Below are positions 1 to 10,484 of a DNA stretch of 22,717 nucleotides, one piece after another. The DNA comes from Spirogloea muscicola. Taxonomy: Eukaryota > Streptophyta > Zygnematophyceae > Spirogloeales > Spirogloeaceae. Every line of letters starts with the position of its first letter. The stretch's first letter is position 1. The DNA lies in contig WELB01000107.1 in the NCBI GenBank assembly GCA_009602725.1, positions 1 through 22,717 on the forward strand, read 5' to 3'. Position numbers and translations under genes: made by a program. Under the pieces are notes generated by a model. That model ran no database searches, had not been told where the DNA came from, and saw only the letters and a list, made by a program, of their open reading frames with translations.

Positions 1-2579
1 GGGGAGGAGGGGGCGGGGGCGGGGGCGGAGGAGGAGAGGTAGTGGACCCCGTGAGCTTCTTGTATGCCACCGCCTGGCCGCCGATCAGGTTACCTGGCGA
101 TTCCTTGACACTCAGGTATGCAAAGTACTGAGTGGGGCTCGCAATAAGCACGTCCAGGAATGTGTTGTCGTATATCGTGAGCCAGCCTGAGGTGGAGGCC
201 GTGCCCGTCGACAGGTCCAGGAAGTTGAAGCGGACGACCGACGTTGACGAGGAGGTGCTCAGGAATGCCTGAATAGGCGTCCCAAGCGAGCTGCACCCAG
301 ACATTGTTCGTAGCTCAGCTCTATGGCCATCCTCTGTGACAAACGCGGCTCCAAAGCTCGGCTCCTGGGCTCAAGGAAGGCAGTGTGCTATGGTGGTGGG
401 GAGTACTCACCCATCCCAGCCTTGCAGCAGGTACTGGATGCCGCCGTTGCCCACCGCAAGCACGAGCGTGACGGATGCTGTCAGTGCTGACGTGAGCGTG
501 ACCCTGTGGTCGAGCTGGCCTCGGCTCATCCCCTGTGTTGGACAGAAAACTTCAGATTGAGTACAGGGCTAAATGTGATGGGACACTACGAGCCCCGCTC
601 AAGTAGCTGCAACTGATATGATCATCATCATCATCATGCAACATATGTCAGGATAATAGTAGCACTGTGATACAGCGCCAGCAAGCCACGTGCATGAGTA
701 GCTGTGCCTGACATAAGAGTAAGTTGCTGGGCTTTTGTGAACGCACATTAGTCGCAGTCCCGCCGTGAAGGTCGAGGTAGTAATTCCAGGGGTTGGCGCG
801 CATCTGGTAATAGAGGTTCTGGTCGATCCTGGCGGACGTGCAGCCTGACATGGTTGCTGTTCCGGTGAAGAGCACGAGGCTAGTGGTCGCAGTTGTCACA
901 TTTCTCCTGCGCGATTGCATCACATTGTCTCCATGACATGCGTACTGACCGGCTTTCATCAACTTTTGACATGATGGAGAACTAAGAGTTTGGCCAGGTT
1001 CTAAGATGACAGCCTTATGCTGCTCACCCGCCGACGTGGATGTGTGCAGCGGTGATTAAAGTGGCATTGCTATCGACAGAGATTGCCCAGCAAAGGAGGC
1101 CAACGTCGAACGTGATCTCCACGTAGCCATCTGTCGTAGTGCCAATGGCAGACGGGAGAACCGCCGAAGACTCCAAGCGCACATACAGTTTTCGCTCCGC
1201 TACCAGCTGGCCCCGCGCAGACGCTGGACAAGCAAAGTACATGTCTGCGTTAGCAACCGGTCCTGCAAATATCTCCTGTTGTTGGACTGAAAACTTGTTG
1301 CCAGTCAACGTGTTGCCAAAGCTGCACAAGCTGCGAGCAAAGCACTTGAGCAGGGGGGTTGAATTAGCGAAGGGACTGGCGTGCCATGGGCGTGCTCACC
1401 ACTGGGTATTAGGCTGCTCTGATCGCTGGACTGGACATAGTACTCTATGTAGAAAGCGCTCTGGCCATTCATGATCTGGTCAACGACCTGCATAGTCACA
1501 TTGCCAAAGTAGCAGCCGCCATTGGCGTTGATTGCAGCGTTGGTGGTCGCCAAGTAGAGGCTCGGCTGCTTGATAGCCTGCCCGTTGTACGTGCTGTAGA
1601 CGGTGAAGAGACTTGAGCCCGTCGTGTAGGCCTCGCCGCTGCCGAGTACGGAAATGTGAGTGGCTGTCAGCTAGCTCAGTCAGCGTAATTCGCATGGAGA
1701 TACGCAGAAGACTTGACGGTTGGATCAATTGCGTCTTGCTTGCATTTATTCATTTATGGGCTAAACACTCCCAGCGCTCGGTCGTCTCATGGCTGCTCAC
1801 GGGTGGATCTGGAGGTTGGAGTTGGCAGAGATGCTAGCGTTGGCAGCGAGCACGAGCGTCCAGCAGAGCTTCGTAAGGCCATAGGAGAGGTCCACGTAGC
1901 CCACAATGCCCGGGCCGCCCGCATTCGTCACCACTTCGTTGCTCGAGAGCACCGCCGTGGACATGACTGCAACGAGGATGTGCGACCACGTCAGCCCGCT
2001 TGAACGGCAAGTCGCAGGCTTCCGGCAATGTCAGCATGGGCCCACGCCGTTGGCAGACCTGCTTCTGGTGCCTGGCAACCCCTGTCGGACACTCTACTTA
2101 CTCCGAGACTTCTCAATGACGAACAAGAGCGTACAATCTGTGGAGCAATCAGTACAACTAAGTGGGTCTGGTTCTCAGGCTGTAGTCCTCCAGCGTGGTC
2201 CAATGCCGCGCTCTGCACCTGACTCCAGACCTGTCCCGCCTTTGCTGCTCTGCCCATCACCACCGGTCATCTGTGAAGACCGCTGGCTACGTCATTCGCC
2301 TCGCTGGAAACGCTTTTCGCCTTGTGGGTTAAGCACAACACCCGCGGGTTGTGCACAAGAGCCGCAGGCCGCCGGGCCGAATTGAAGGCCTGGGCAGCAC
2401 CGGCGGTGGCTGTGGTGGAGGTTGGACTTGTGCTCCAGGGGGCGATCATGCTCACCGCAATCACCGTAGCTGAAGCCCGCGTAGCCGTAGGGGAAGCAGG
2501 CACGGGCGCTGCCCAGCAGCGCGGCGGCCAGCAGCGCCAGCGCCAAGAGCCGCGCCGCCGCGCCGTCGGCGGCCGCCAT
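1..2579 (-). CDS. Secreted CHRD-repeat protein with proline-rich tail (3' end off window)
   Basis: Seven exons fit in phase: 2579-2456, 1966-1801, 1638-1400, 1262-1028, 906-747, 532-411 and 356-1 (continuing left). They encode about 467 residues. The ATG at 2579 opens a hydrophobic signal peptide (Leu/Ala-rich core, likely cleavage after GSARA). Three related repeats follow. Repeat 1 has GYVDLSYG...NLQIHP, repeat 2 has GYVEITFD...AAHIHVGG and later RGQL, and repeat 3 has YFAYLSVKESPG...GGQ. The AHIH-G and G-x-RGQL pattern is that of CHRD (chordin-type) domains, which are extracellular. Several N-x-S/T sequons are present (NAS, NVT, NAT, NVT). After STTS the protein enters a run of at least 11 prolines and leaves the window. 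The combination suggests a cell-wall or matrix glycoprotein with a hydroxyproline-rich shaft. Splices 1 and 6 are the least certain: intron 1 is 489 bp and could hide an exon, and intron 6 is only 54 bp with a weak acceptor. A pherophorin was considered, but the repeats fit CHRD better. Confidence 0.75.
621..637. repeat. (ATC)n microsatellite in an intron
   Basis: A short perfect ATC trinucleotide run lies inside intron 5 (746-533) of the CHRD-repeat gene. No function is apparent. Confidence 0.9.
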
Positions 2580-3139
2580 TGCGCGGCGGCTCGGTGACGG
2601 CCTCTGCGCTGCTCCAAACCCACTATCCCGGGGCGACTCGGTGGGTGCCCCGACGCGGCATCTTTGCCGCATCGGTCCACACCCACAAAGGCAGGTCCTG
2701 CGTCGGCAGCCGCAACTGACTGCGCGTCCGTGGCAAGCCCGAGCTCCACTGTAGTACGCTCCTAGGCTCCGTCCCAACGCACAACCCCAGCTGCGGTACT
2801 CGCTTTGTCTAGCGAGCGGCCCCCTCGTCGCCGTCGTCGCCGCCTGGCTGCCGCCGCACTGCCTGGTGCTCGACGTGGGAGGAGGCAGTGAGCTCTGTCA
2901 AAGGGGGGCGATGGCGGGCTGTGAGATGCCAGCCCGAAGAGGAAGCGAGCAAGGCCCGGAAGAATGGGGGGGGGGGGGAGAAGGGCCGGCCCGGCTCCTG
3001 GCTGGCCTTGCGGCGGCGCCCGTCTCTCGCCGCTGTCGTGCCGCCGTGGCCGCGGCCCAGGTGGGGCCGGTGCCGGCCGCCCCGGCCGGGGTTCCGGAGC
3101 GCCGCGCTCGGATTCGCAGGCGGAAAGAAACTGGCTCTC
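2580..3139. other. GC-rich 5' flank of the CHRD-repeat gene
   Basis: This is very GC-rich sequence upstream of the start codon at 2579, presumably 5' UTR and promoter. It contains a run of 13 G at 2966-2978. Long open frames exist on both strands but look like products of GC bias; none shows a recognisable domain. No TATA-like box or other defined element was identified. Confidence 0.5.
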
Positions 3140-3960
3140 CCAAAAGAGTGTTCAATTGACAGCCCCACTTTGGGAGTGCCACTTTCCCAGCCCTCGTCAG
3201 ATTATTTCACAGCCCCCCCTTTTATTGACATCATCTTTCCCTCATTCACAGCCAGACCCCCAGATTGAGCACCATTTCCTCCTTTCCCCCCGCGCCGCCG
3301 CGCCTCCCCACTGGGCCCGCGTCCGTCCAAGATCGTGCAGCCACTCAGGGACCTCTCCGCTGGATCCAGGTGCCCACAGCCCCCTCTCTCGATCGCCACG
3401 TGGAACCAGGAGGAAGCACCACTCGGTCGCAGAGCTCGCTGGCCGCATCTACGGGCCGTCGTCGCACGCGGAGCCGGGCCCCCCACTGGCTCCGCTACGC
3501 GCCAAGAGGGGGGCAATGACCTCCTGAGGCGCGAACGAGTAGCCTTCAACAGCGAGGCGGTGGCTGGGAGAGAGGTGACTCGTCAAAGAGTGGGGTTGTG
3601 TTGTTTTCGCCTTCAGGTCCTTTCAGACCTGACCACCCGAGTGTTACTTCCACCTCCAGGTCAATTCAGCCTTTGTACATGAGAGAAATTACCCATCAAA
3701 TAGAGGGCGACTATGACTGGCCAGCCCGGAATAAGACTGAACACAGTCCGAGGGGGCCGGAGAAGCGCCGAAGTACACTCTGACAACCCAGAGGGAGCGA
3801 GGGGTGTGAGAGCCAGCCCAGGAAATGGACAAGTTCCAGAGGGCCGAAAGGCGCTCAAACCACACAGCTATGCAAGTGCTTTAAAGCGAATGGGAACAAG
3901 TGACCCCTAGTCAACAGTGGCAAGTTGGGGAGGCCAGCTTTTCAAGGAATAAACAAGGGC
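3140..3960. repeat. Degenerate retroelement 3'-tail remnants
   Basis: About 3153-3196 (plus orientation) carries ACTTTGGGAGTGCCACTT next to TTCCCAGCCC. This matches the 3' tails that follow retrotransposon C-termini at 18300-18190 (minus) and 20570-20610 (plus). About 3960-3700 read on the minus strand has two diverged copies of the unit with a GGCC(C)CYT block, TGTCCATT/TGTTCAGT and GGGCTGGC. It is preceded by a sequence resembling the coding end AGGGGTTACT. No coding sequence is preserved. The stretch between them (about 3200-3700) holds further weak matches to the ACAGCC motif but nothing that can be aligned with confidence. Confidence 0.5.
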
Positions 3961-4817
3961 CGAAAGGGCTGGAAGGTGCAAAATAACAGCACCAGTGCGT
4001 GATTTCTGCAAATGGACGCTCAACCTTTGATTACTCTCTCTCTGGTCTACGTTGCCCTTCTGCAATGTAAGCAAGCGCTTGCTGGGCAGGGTTCCGGACA
4101 GGGCAGTAGCCGGGGTACAAATGTGGAGGGGCAAAGCACAAGCGGTCATTGGCAAGTATAGTGCGACACCGAGCACTAGCTTTGCAGGCAGGCATATGAT
4201 AGACATAGCTAGTCTGCCGCTCAGAATCAGTAAGCAGCCTTGCTTGCTTGCATGCAACCTTTAAAGCAGTGTGCATGTGTGCAGTGAACGACGTAAACAA
4301 GCACTTTGAAGGCCAGGCTACGTCCCTGGGAATTTGGAGGGGCCCTTATGCGTGTCCTCATATGTTGCATATGTACCACTGGCTTCTGCCACAGCGTCCC
4401 TGCCATGCTGCCACTTGCAGTTGGTGGGTGGTAACTCCTGGCGCTGGAACAGTAGAGGCCAAGCAATGGAAAAGGTCCTGTGCTTACTAAAGTATCAACC
4501 ACCAATTGCAAGCCTGCTTGATTGCCGAATGATTTCGAAGGCGCTGCAGCTTTGTTCCCTGTGGCTTGAGATGTTGAGCAGCACATAAGAGCACTACGCC
4601 TGGCTATGAGTTGCATGCCCGATCGAACGAGGAAAAGGTGCGTCAGGGTCGCCAACAATATGCCAGAGGGCAAAATAAATGGTGGAAGCTATATCCTAGC
4701 TGGATCTATGGGAGAAGCTGTGCTAAGCTTCTGTGATTGAGGTACTGATGGGAAGGACGACCAGTCCCATTTGCTTTCTAGATTTTGACTACAGAGTCTA
4801 GAATTGACTACAGAGTA
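3961..4817. other. Intergenic region, probable 3' flank of the dehydrogenase gene
   Basis: Composition falls to near 50% GC and no convincing gene is seen. Open frames of up to about 150 codons occur on the minus strand without recognisable motifs. The end next to the dehydrogenase stop codon has a 13-bp direct repeat, TTGACTACAGAGT, at 4785-4797 and 4804-4816. No TGTAA polyadenylation signal for the dehydrogenase was found here. Confidence 0.5.
4785..4816. repeat. Direct repeat TTGACTACAGAGT x2
   Basis: Two identical 13-bp copies, 19 bp apart start to start, lie immediately 3' of the dehydrogenase stop codon (4820-4818), so within its expected 3' UTR. Function is unknown; it may be chance duplication. 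Confidence 0.8.
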
Positions 4818-7256
4818 TCAGACTTCAAGGTGGCCGTTGGGAGAGAGCACGACGATGTCAAAAGGCGTCTTCTTGGTGCTTGCGACCTCCATGGCGGCGG
4901 TTGCGTCCTCAAGGCCAAATTGCTCCACATGGTATGCGTCTAGCGGCAGAGCACCCGACTCGATGAGCCGCAGGACCTGTGCAGGCGCCTCGGGACCGTA
5001 CATGAAGCTGCCCAGGATCTCCAGCTCCTTGACAATCATCCAGCTGTAGTCCACTGGGACCTGGCAGTGGCACAACAGCAACCACGAGTTACTCCACGAT
5101 GACTGATCCCGTGTAGTTTTGTACGTCATTATGTTGCAAGGTGTACGGTTAATGACATACAATTGCCATAAACCCACGGCAACAAGGTGGCGTGACTTGG
5201 GTCGGAGCCCTCCAGAGGGCACAACGAAGGTGGCACACAGCCCTTGTTTCTTGCACTTGCTTTTGCATGTTGTCAACATCTACCCACCGTATTTCTGCCT
5301 TGTCCTGCGGCTCGCTTGGCGCTCTCCTCACCTGCGCAGCGACAGCGCCGGCAAACACAGCGCGGCCCCCCTGGGCGAGCATGGCGAGTGCTGCCAAGGT
5401 CATGCGCGGTGTCTCCACGTGCTCCTGGAAGTCAACAACCAGCTCCACTGAGCCCCGCTGCATCGCCTCCTGCAGCTGCTCCTCCACGTCCCTATTTCAC
5501 AAGGTGCGCCCAGGCGCGCAACTTAGCAACTGTGGCCCCCTTGAGAGGAGCTGACTGGTTCCACGCCATCCCCCATGGTACTTAAGGCAAGTTGACCTGG
5601 GATGATGGGCTTGCATGCATCTAGGAGCCCTCTAACAGGAGCTTTTCGAAGCTTCAGTGTAAATGTCTTTTGCAGGGTGACGGTGATTAGCAAGGATAGT
5701 CCACTAATCATAACCTTAGCGTTGATGGCTTCTGGCTTATGGCGTTGACTGATGCTTTACATGCTGAAATCATTGGAGCCTGCTCCTAACTCAGTGCACA
5801 CACGCCCTTGCTGAGGAGTTGCTGAAGAAGCTTGGCAACCTGGAGTGGTTGATGGGAAGCGCGGTGATGCGACCCGGGCAGATGGCGGCCAGCTCCTGGA
5901 GCTGGCGCTCGCGCCGCCGCCCGACGGCGAACACCTGGGCGGCGCCGAGCGCAATTGCCACCTGCACAGCGCACGCACCGAGGATGCCAGCAGCGCCGAC
6001 AACGAGCACGCGCTCGCCGGCCGCCAGCCGGCCCCGCTTGAGCGCGCCCAGCGCCACCCACATGTTGTTGGCCACCACCAGCTTCAGCGGGCGCTCTGCA
6101 CTGCCCCCCCAGAAGGCACATGAGCTTACTAGAGGTTATTGGCTGAATTGGGTGTGAACTTGCCATCAGTGCGCAGTGCAGCGTTGGCGGTGCTCACAGG
6201 GTAGGGGGGACAAGCACGAGGTTTTCCGCAGGCAGCACGGCTAGCGTGGCCCACGTGCCGTTCTTCCATGCCTCGGTGGCCTTGGACGCCGGTGTGAGCG
6301 GGAAGAGCCCAATCAGAATCTGCTGCACCTGCCCGCACCGGTTGTGCGTCCGGAACAGCGGGTCCAGCAGCACCGTCTGTGGCGGCGCTGCTGAGGGGCA
6401 CGCTGAGTAAGGAGGTTTCCATAAGCGTTCTGGGTCCAGCTCGCGAGCTGGTAACGGGGGCGACACATTGCTGCTTAGCTGTGGTGCAGCTTGGCTGATC
6501 CGGAGCGGAACAAAGGTCCCCTTACTAAACTCCGACTGGATCTGAGATCCGACTTCAAGGCTTCAGACTCGACCAGGGCCTCGGCAGCAGTGGCAACGGC
6601 AACTCTCGCCTGCCGAAAGTCGGGCAATGGGCTGTGTGCCGAGTGGCTGCGGTGAGTCGAATGCCAACGGCGGCAGCGGCAATGGCTCACCTGCCCGATG
6701 TCGAGGCCGACGACGTCGTCGGCCAGCTCCTCGACCGTGCCAACGCACGACGTGCCGGGGATGAGCGGCACGAGCGGCTTCAGGCCGCCGGCGCCCCCTT
6801 ATACACGTCCTGGCCGACGCGCTCACGCCTGCACCCCACTGCGAGCACCCATCAGACACCTAAACCCCTGGACCTTGGACCTAAAACCATCTGGCAGCTA
6901 CCGCAACGACTGCATTCGCAGAAGAAGAGAGAGAGAGAGAGAGCGCGCGCGGTGCGATGTAATGGAAGGCTGGCCAATGCAAGCCCATACATTGTTCAGG
7001 CAGGAGCTAGTGCAGTAAGTGGGGCTACATAAGACGAAGCCCTATGCTAAGGCGGCTAAGGCAACAGTGTAACGTTAGTACCCACGACCGAGCACAGCAG
7101 ACGGAGCGGGGAGCGGCACTGACTGGCACAGGCGACGGTGATGAGGACGCCGCCAGGCGGCAGCGGCGCGGCGGGGCCGGTGGAGAGCCGCAGCCCGGCG
7201 CCGAGCTCGTCGACGAGCACGCACCTGCGCTCGCCCCGGCCGCCGGCCACGCCCAT
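4818..7256 (-). CDS. Medium-chain dehydrogenase/reductase, alcohol dehydrogenase-like, non-zinc type
   Basis: Six exons: 7256-7120, 6828-6691, 6376-6198, 6100-5840, 5491-5332 and 5060-4818, giving about 372 aa once one frame break is allowed for. The N-terminal GroES-like domain reads VLITVACAS...QDVYKG...PLIPGTSCVGTVEEL. The Rossmann domain has the nucleotide-binding motif VVGAAGILG near residue 190. The C-terminus reads EILGSFMYG...LSPNGHLEV. The PGTSCVG segment replaces the GHExxG zinc site of classical alcohol dehydrogenases, so an NAD(P)H-dependent quinone or enoyl reductase activity is more likely; the substrate cannot be told. Exons 3-6 join in perfect phase. Exon 2 is one base short: QDVYKGAPAA and KPLVPLIPG lie in different frames, the break falling near 6784. 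The ATG at 7256 was chosen because it starts a typical MDR N-terminus; the frame stays open upstream to 7556, so a transit peptide cannot be excluded. Confidence 0.8.
6927..6951. repeat. (GA)n(CG)n microsatellite in an intron
   Basis: A GA dinucleotide run of 17 bases followed by an alternating CG run lies in intron 1 of the dehydrogenase gene. On the transcribed strand it becomes a CT-rich tract upstream of the exon 2 acceptor, but it is about 100 nt away from it. Confidence 0.85.
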
Positions 7257-7682
7257 GCCGCCGCCGCCGCCGCCGCCACGCCCTCCCAGAGCCTCGGGCC
7301 CGGCGCGCGAGCTGCAGCCTCGGACCAGCAGCAGCGACGGCGAGACGTGAGATCTTCCGACGGGGTGAACCACTTGAGCGCCGTTTCGTTCTCGAACGAG
7401 CGAACGAGGTCCAACGGGGCCGAAAGCGCGCCAAAACGACGCCAAGGTCCTCTCTCCACCCAATGGTGCGGTCTCGCTGCAGACGGTCGCCGAAGGAGCA
7501 GCGGCCGCCGCAGCTGCGGCCAGCGCCGCCGTCGCATCAGCTGGCAGCGCCGGCACGCTCCAAGCGCTCGCTCAGCGTGCTGCCCACAACCCTTCTGAGA
7601 ATCGGCGCTGGAACCAGCTGCGGCGGACAGTGAGCGCCACCGCAAGCCGGCTTGATGGTAGCGGCCGTCGGAAAGTGTGGTG
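7257..7682. promoter_or_regulatory. Divergent intergenic promoter region
   Basis: This 426-bp GC-rich stretch separates the start codons of two divergently transcribed genes, the dehydrogenase (minus) and the glycosyltransferase (plus). It must hold both 5' UTRs and probably a shared promoter. No TATA box or defined operator could be recognised. Open frames crossing it are attributed to GC bias, or to possible N-terminal extension of the dehydrogenase. Confidence 0.5.
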
Positions 7683-10484
7683 ATGGCGTCTCGGTGGCCA
7701 CTCGGGGCGCTGGGGCGCCGTGGAGCGGCAGTGCTGCTGCCGCCGCTGCTGGCACTGCTCGTCGGGGTCCCTCTGGCGCTCTACCTCGCCGGCGGCGGCC
7801 CCCGGTGCCCAGCGAAGGCCGCCGACGGCCCGGCCGCTGCGGCAGCTGTGGCTGGCGACGTCGAGGTCCCATGGGGCGAGGACCCATTGGCGCAGAGCCG
7901 CCAGTGCGGCACTTGGCAGGCTGAGTACGCCAACCTCCATCGGGACACGCTTGCAGGTGTGTCTCCACCACCACTAACTCTTTCATCCTTAGCTGCAGCC
8001 GGCAGTTGGCAGCACACCTCTGTCATACAGCTGGCTCACGACGGCCAGCGAGCCATGCTCACCCTGCCAGGCGGCGCTGGCGCCGGCGCCGGATTCCTCG
8101 TCTACTACTGCGGTTCGGATACGGGCGTGCCTCGCCCTTGTGGCGGCGTCGGCGACGAGCTTGTTGGCATGGTCTCCTCCCTCCTCCTCGCCGTTCTCAC
8201 GCGCAGGTGTGCGAGCCCACGCACTGAGATGTCTGTGCTTACCCCCCTCTAGGTGTGTAGATTCACATTCAGGTCTTGAGGGATAAGGGTCAGACTTTAC
8301 AGATACTTCGATTCTAACATTAGCACAAATCCTGCTGGCGTATGGACCCTTGCCCTGGAAGCCTAATATTCTCCCAATGACGATAGGTCTTTTCAGGCTT
8401 CAATCCATCCCTCAGCAGCTGGTGTTGCAAGTGGTAATTGTGACTTGAGCAGATCCCTGTGCTCAATGTACGCCTCTCATTAAACTCCCAGCGCGTCTTC
8501 TCGCTCTTGCACAGGGCGCTCCTTGTATATAACCCTCAGATGGACGGCCTCTTCGAGCCCGTCGCTGTAGACTGGCGGTGGGCGGAGCTGCCGCGCTCGA
8601 TGAAGCCGAGCACGGCTGGCTGGATCAACGCCCGCAAGTGGCGGCCCACCGTGCTTGACGATGGCCGCGTTGGCGTCGCCAACGTACTTAACTTTGGCAG
8701 GCGCAAGAAGGCTCAGCATCTTCACGACATATTTGACTTCCTTAAGGGTATGCAACCCCCTTTGTAGACCAGCAATAGTCACCCCTGCTCCGACCTTCTC
8801 ATGGAGACCTCAGAGGTTCAAGGTTTAGTAAGTCAGGGATAAGCATTGATAAGAGGCCAAGAGTAAGATAGAGACTCAATGGTAGTGTTCAAGTTGCAGC
8901 TTGAGGGCAAGGCACAGGTAGTTATGTGAATCACTCATGACTGCTTCATTGCCACATTGCCGCATCATGGTCCTCTTTACTGTCATTGATACATGAACGT
9001 GTAAACCCAATGCATAAAATACAAGCTAGAGCTCTCCAACCCTGATGTTAGAAGTCTTGAATACTAACCAACCTCTGAATCTTTTGATATCTGAGTTCAC
9101 CTTGCAATTGAGGTGTTGGCAGAGCGGCAGTTCATCGTGCTACGCATCAACCGCGGGGTGACATCCAAGCTGCTGAGGGAGGCTAGCCCCTGGCAGCAGC
9201 AGATGCATGCCCTTGGCCTCCTTCTGCCGACTGCTTTCGCCTGCCTCACGCGCTTCCTCCTGCGGTGCACGCCTCAGAAGTGCCTGGTCCTGAGCACTCC
9301 TGTCTTGGAGATGCACAAGCACAGTCCCCCATATTCTGGTTATGCCTCAGCAGACTTTGACATGAAGGAGACTGTGAAAGAAGCCCGTCTCGTGTCGGTG
9401 ACGCACTGCTACACTCCTTTAATGGGCATGGACTAATCAAGAGGTGCGCCGGGGCTGGTAGAGTCAAGCCGGAGCTCCTGGCACCGCAGCAGCACATCAT
9501 CCAAGAGCTTGCGGACTCGGCAACTTTCAGCATTGGCATCCACATCCGGGCGGGCTTCCGCAACGAGACCGGGCATGCGCTGCAGTTCAGCCTGCCAGCA
9601 GATGCCGACAAGGACACTGCTGCTGTGCGCAAGCTGGCGCTACGGGAATACTTTCAAGACCTCTTCGATTGCGCGCAGGTTACCTCATTTCTGTTGACAT
9701 AGTTCATTGTACTGAGGCTTTAAGACAACAGAGTGTCAATGGTCAATGAGCTGCATCGCCTCGCCAATCCTTACAGATTGCCAGTTGTCCATCCTAATTT
9801 CGACAAGCCTCCACCCACATCCTTAGCTATAGTGAACTTGTCGGTGTCAATGTTTCGAGGGGCTCCTCTCTACCTGTTCCCTACCTGTCCCCGATAGATG
9901 GCAATTTAAACAGCATTCCTGTTCATTTCACGCCAGAGGCTGGAGGACTTCTGGGCCAGCCCCAACCTGCGCTTGAGGTGGTACGTCATGTCGGACAGCT
10001 GGGACATGAAGCAGGCCGCCAAGGACATCTGGGGAAGCAAGGTGCTCATTCTGCTTAAATAAAGTTGAACGTATTGCTGAAGAGTTGCTCTCAGAAGCTC
10101 CCAGCAGATACTTCGTTTGTGATGAGAGCACGTGCCACCAAATGGAGGGCTGTCGAGCATGCACACCTGTTGCTGAACACTCCACACTGTCACACTCCCA
10201 GATTGATGACCAACATCACAGCGGTCCACGTCGAAGACACGGGCTCTCAGACATCGAGGGGCATGCAAGATGTCGGTGTGGAGTGGGAGCTCTTCTCACG
10301 GTGCCAGTACTTCATCTTCATTGACTCGGGCCTGTCCAAGTCGGCAGCAGCTAAGGCACTGCAGCCCCACAACCTGTATGTGCGCAACTCCTTCAGCAAA
10401 AGCACCGACCTTGACACTTGGTGCTCGCCCTGGCTGAAGTCCACTTCCATTCACGAGACATCACAGACATGGAGCCTGCTTTGA
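7683..10484 (+). CDS. Fucosyltransferase-like type II membrane glycosyltransferase
   Basis: Exons: 7683-7956, 7999-8206, 8515-8747, 9123-9264, 9462-9678, 9937-10041 and a last exon ending at 10484, about 490-515 aa. The N-terminus is a short basic stretch followed by one hydrophobic segment (about residues 13-40), the layout of a Golgi type II protein. The catalytic part shows GVGDELVGMVSSLLLAVLTRR (about 165-185 of the translation), like the G-GDRL-G motif of fucosyltransferases, and IGIHIRAGFRN, the HxR donor-binding motif shared by GT23, GT37, GT65 and GT68 families. The end reads SGLSKSAAAKAL...NLYVRNSF. The exact acceptor is unknown. The first 'intron' is only 36-42 nt, has CTAAC and a pyrimidine tract, and is in frame, so it may be retained. 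The last acceptor is uncertain: CTCCCAG before 10202 looks best but breaks phase with the donor after 10041, whereas an acceptor before 10158 keeps phase. The start is the first ATG before the membrane anchor. Confidence 0.75.

Noticed and set aside
1967-2455. An additional exon in intron 1 of the CHRD gene
   Set aside because: Open stretches exist, but exon 1 (phase 1) joins directly to the exon at 1966 with a matching split Val codon; no extra domain piece was recognisable.
1-2579. Pherophorin-type protein
   Set aside because: The proline rod fits, but the globular part shows AHIH-G and RGQL repeats of CHRD type and lacks the pherophorin cysteine pattern.
2964-3527. Plus-strand open frame of 187 codons in GC-rich DNA
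   Set aside because: No domain, biased composition, and it overlaps the retroelement-tail matches near 3150; long frames are expected at this GC content.
4227-4673. Minus-strand open frame of 148 codons downstream of the dehydrogenase
   Set aside because: No recognisable motif and no splice-linked partner; it most likely lies in the 3' flank.
4818-7256. Classical zinc alcohol dehydrogenase
   Set aside because: The expected zinc-site segment reads PGTSCVGTV without the GHE motif, so a non-zinc MDR member is more likely.
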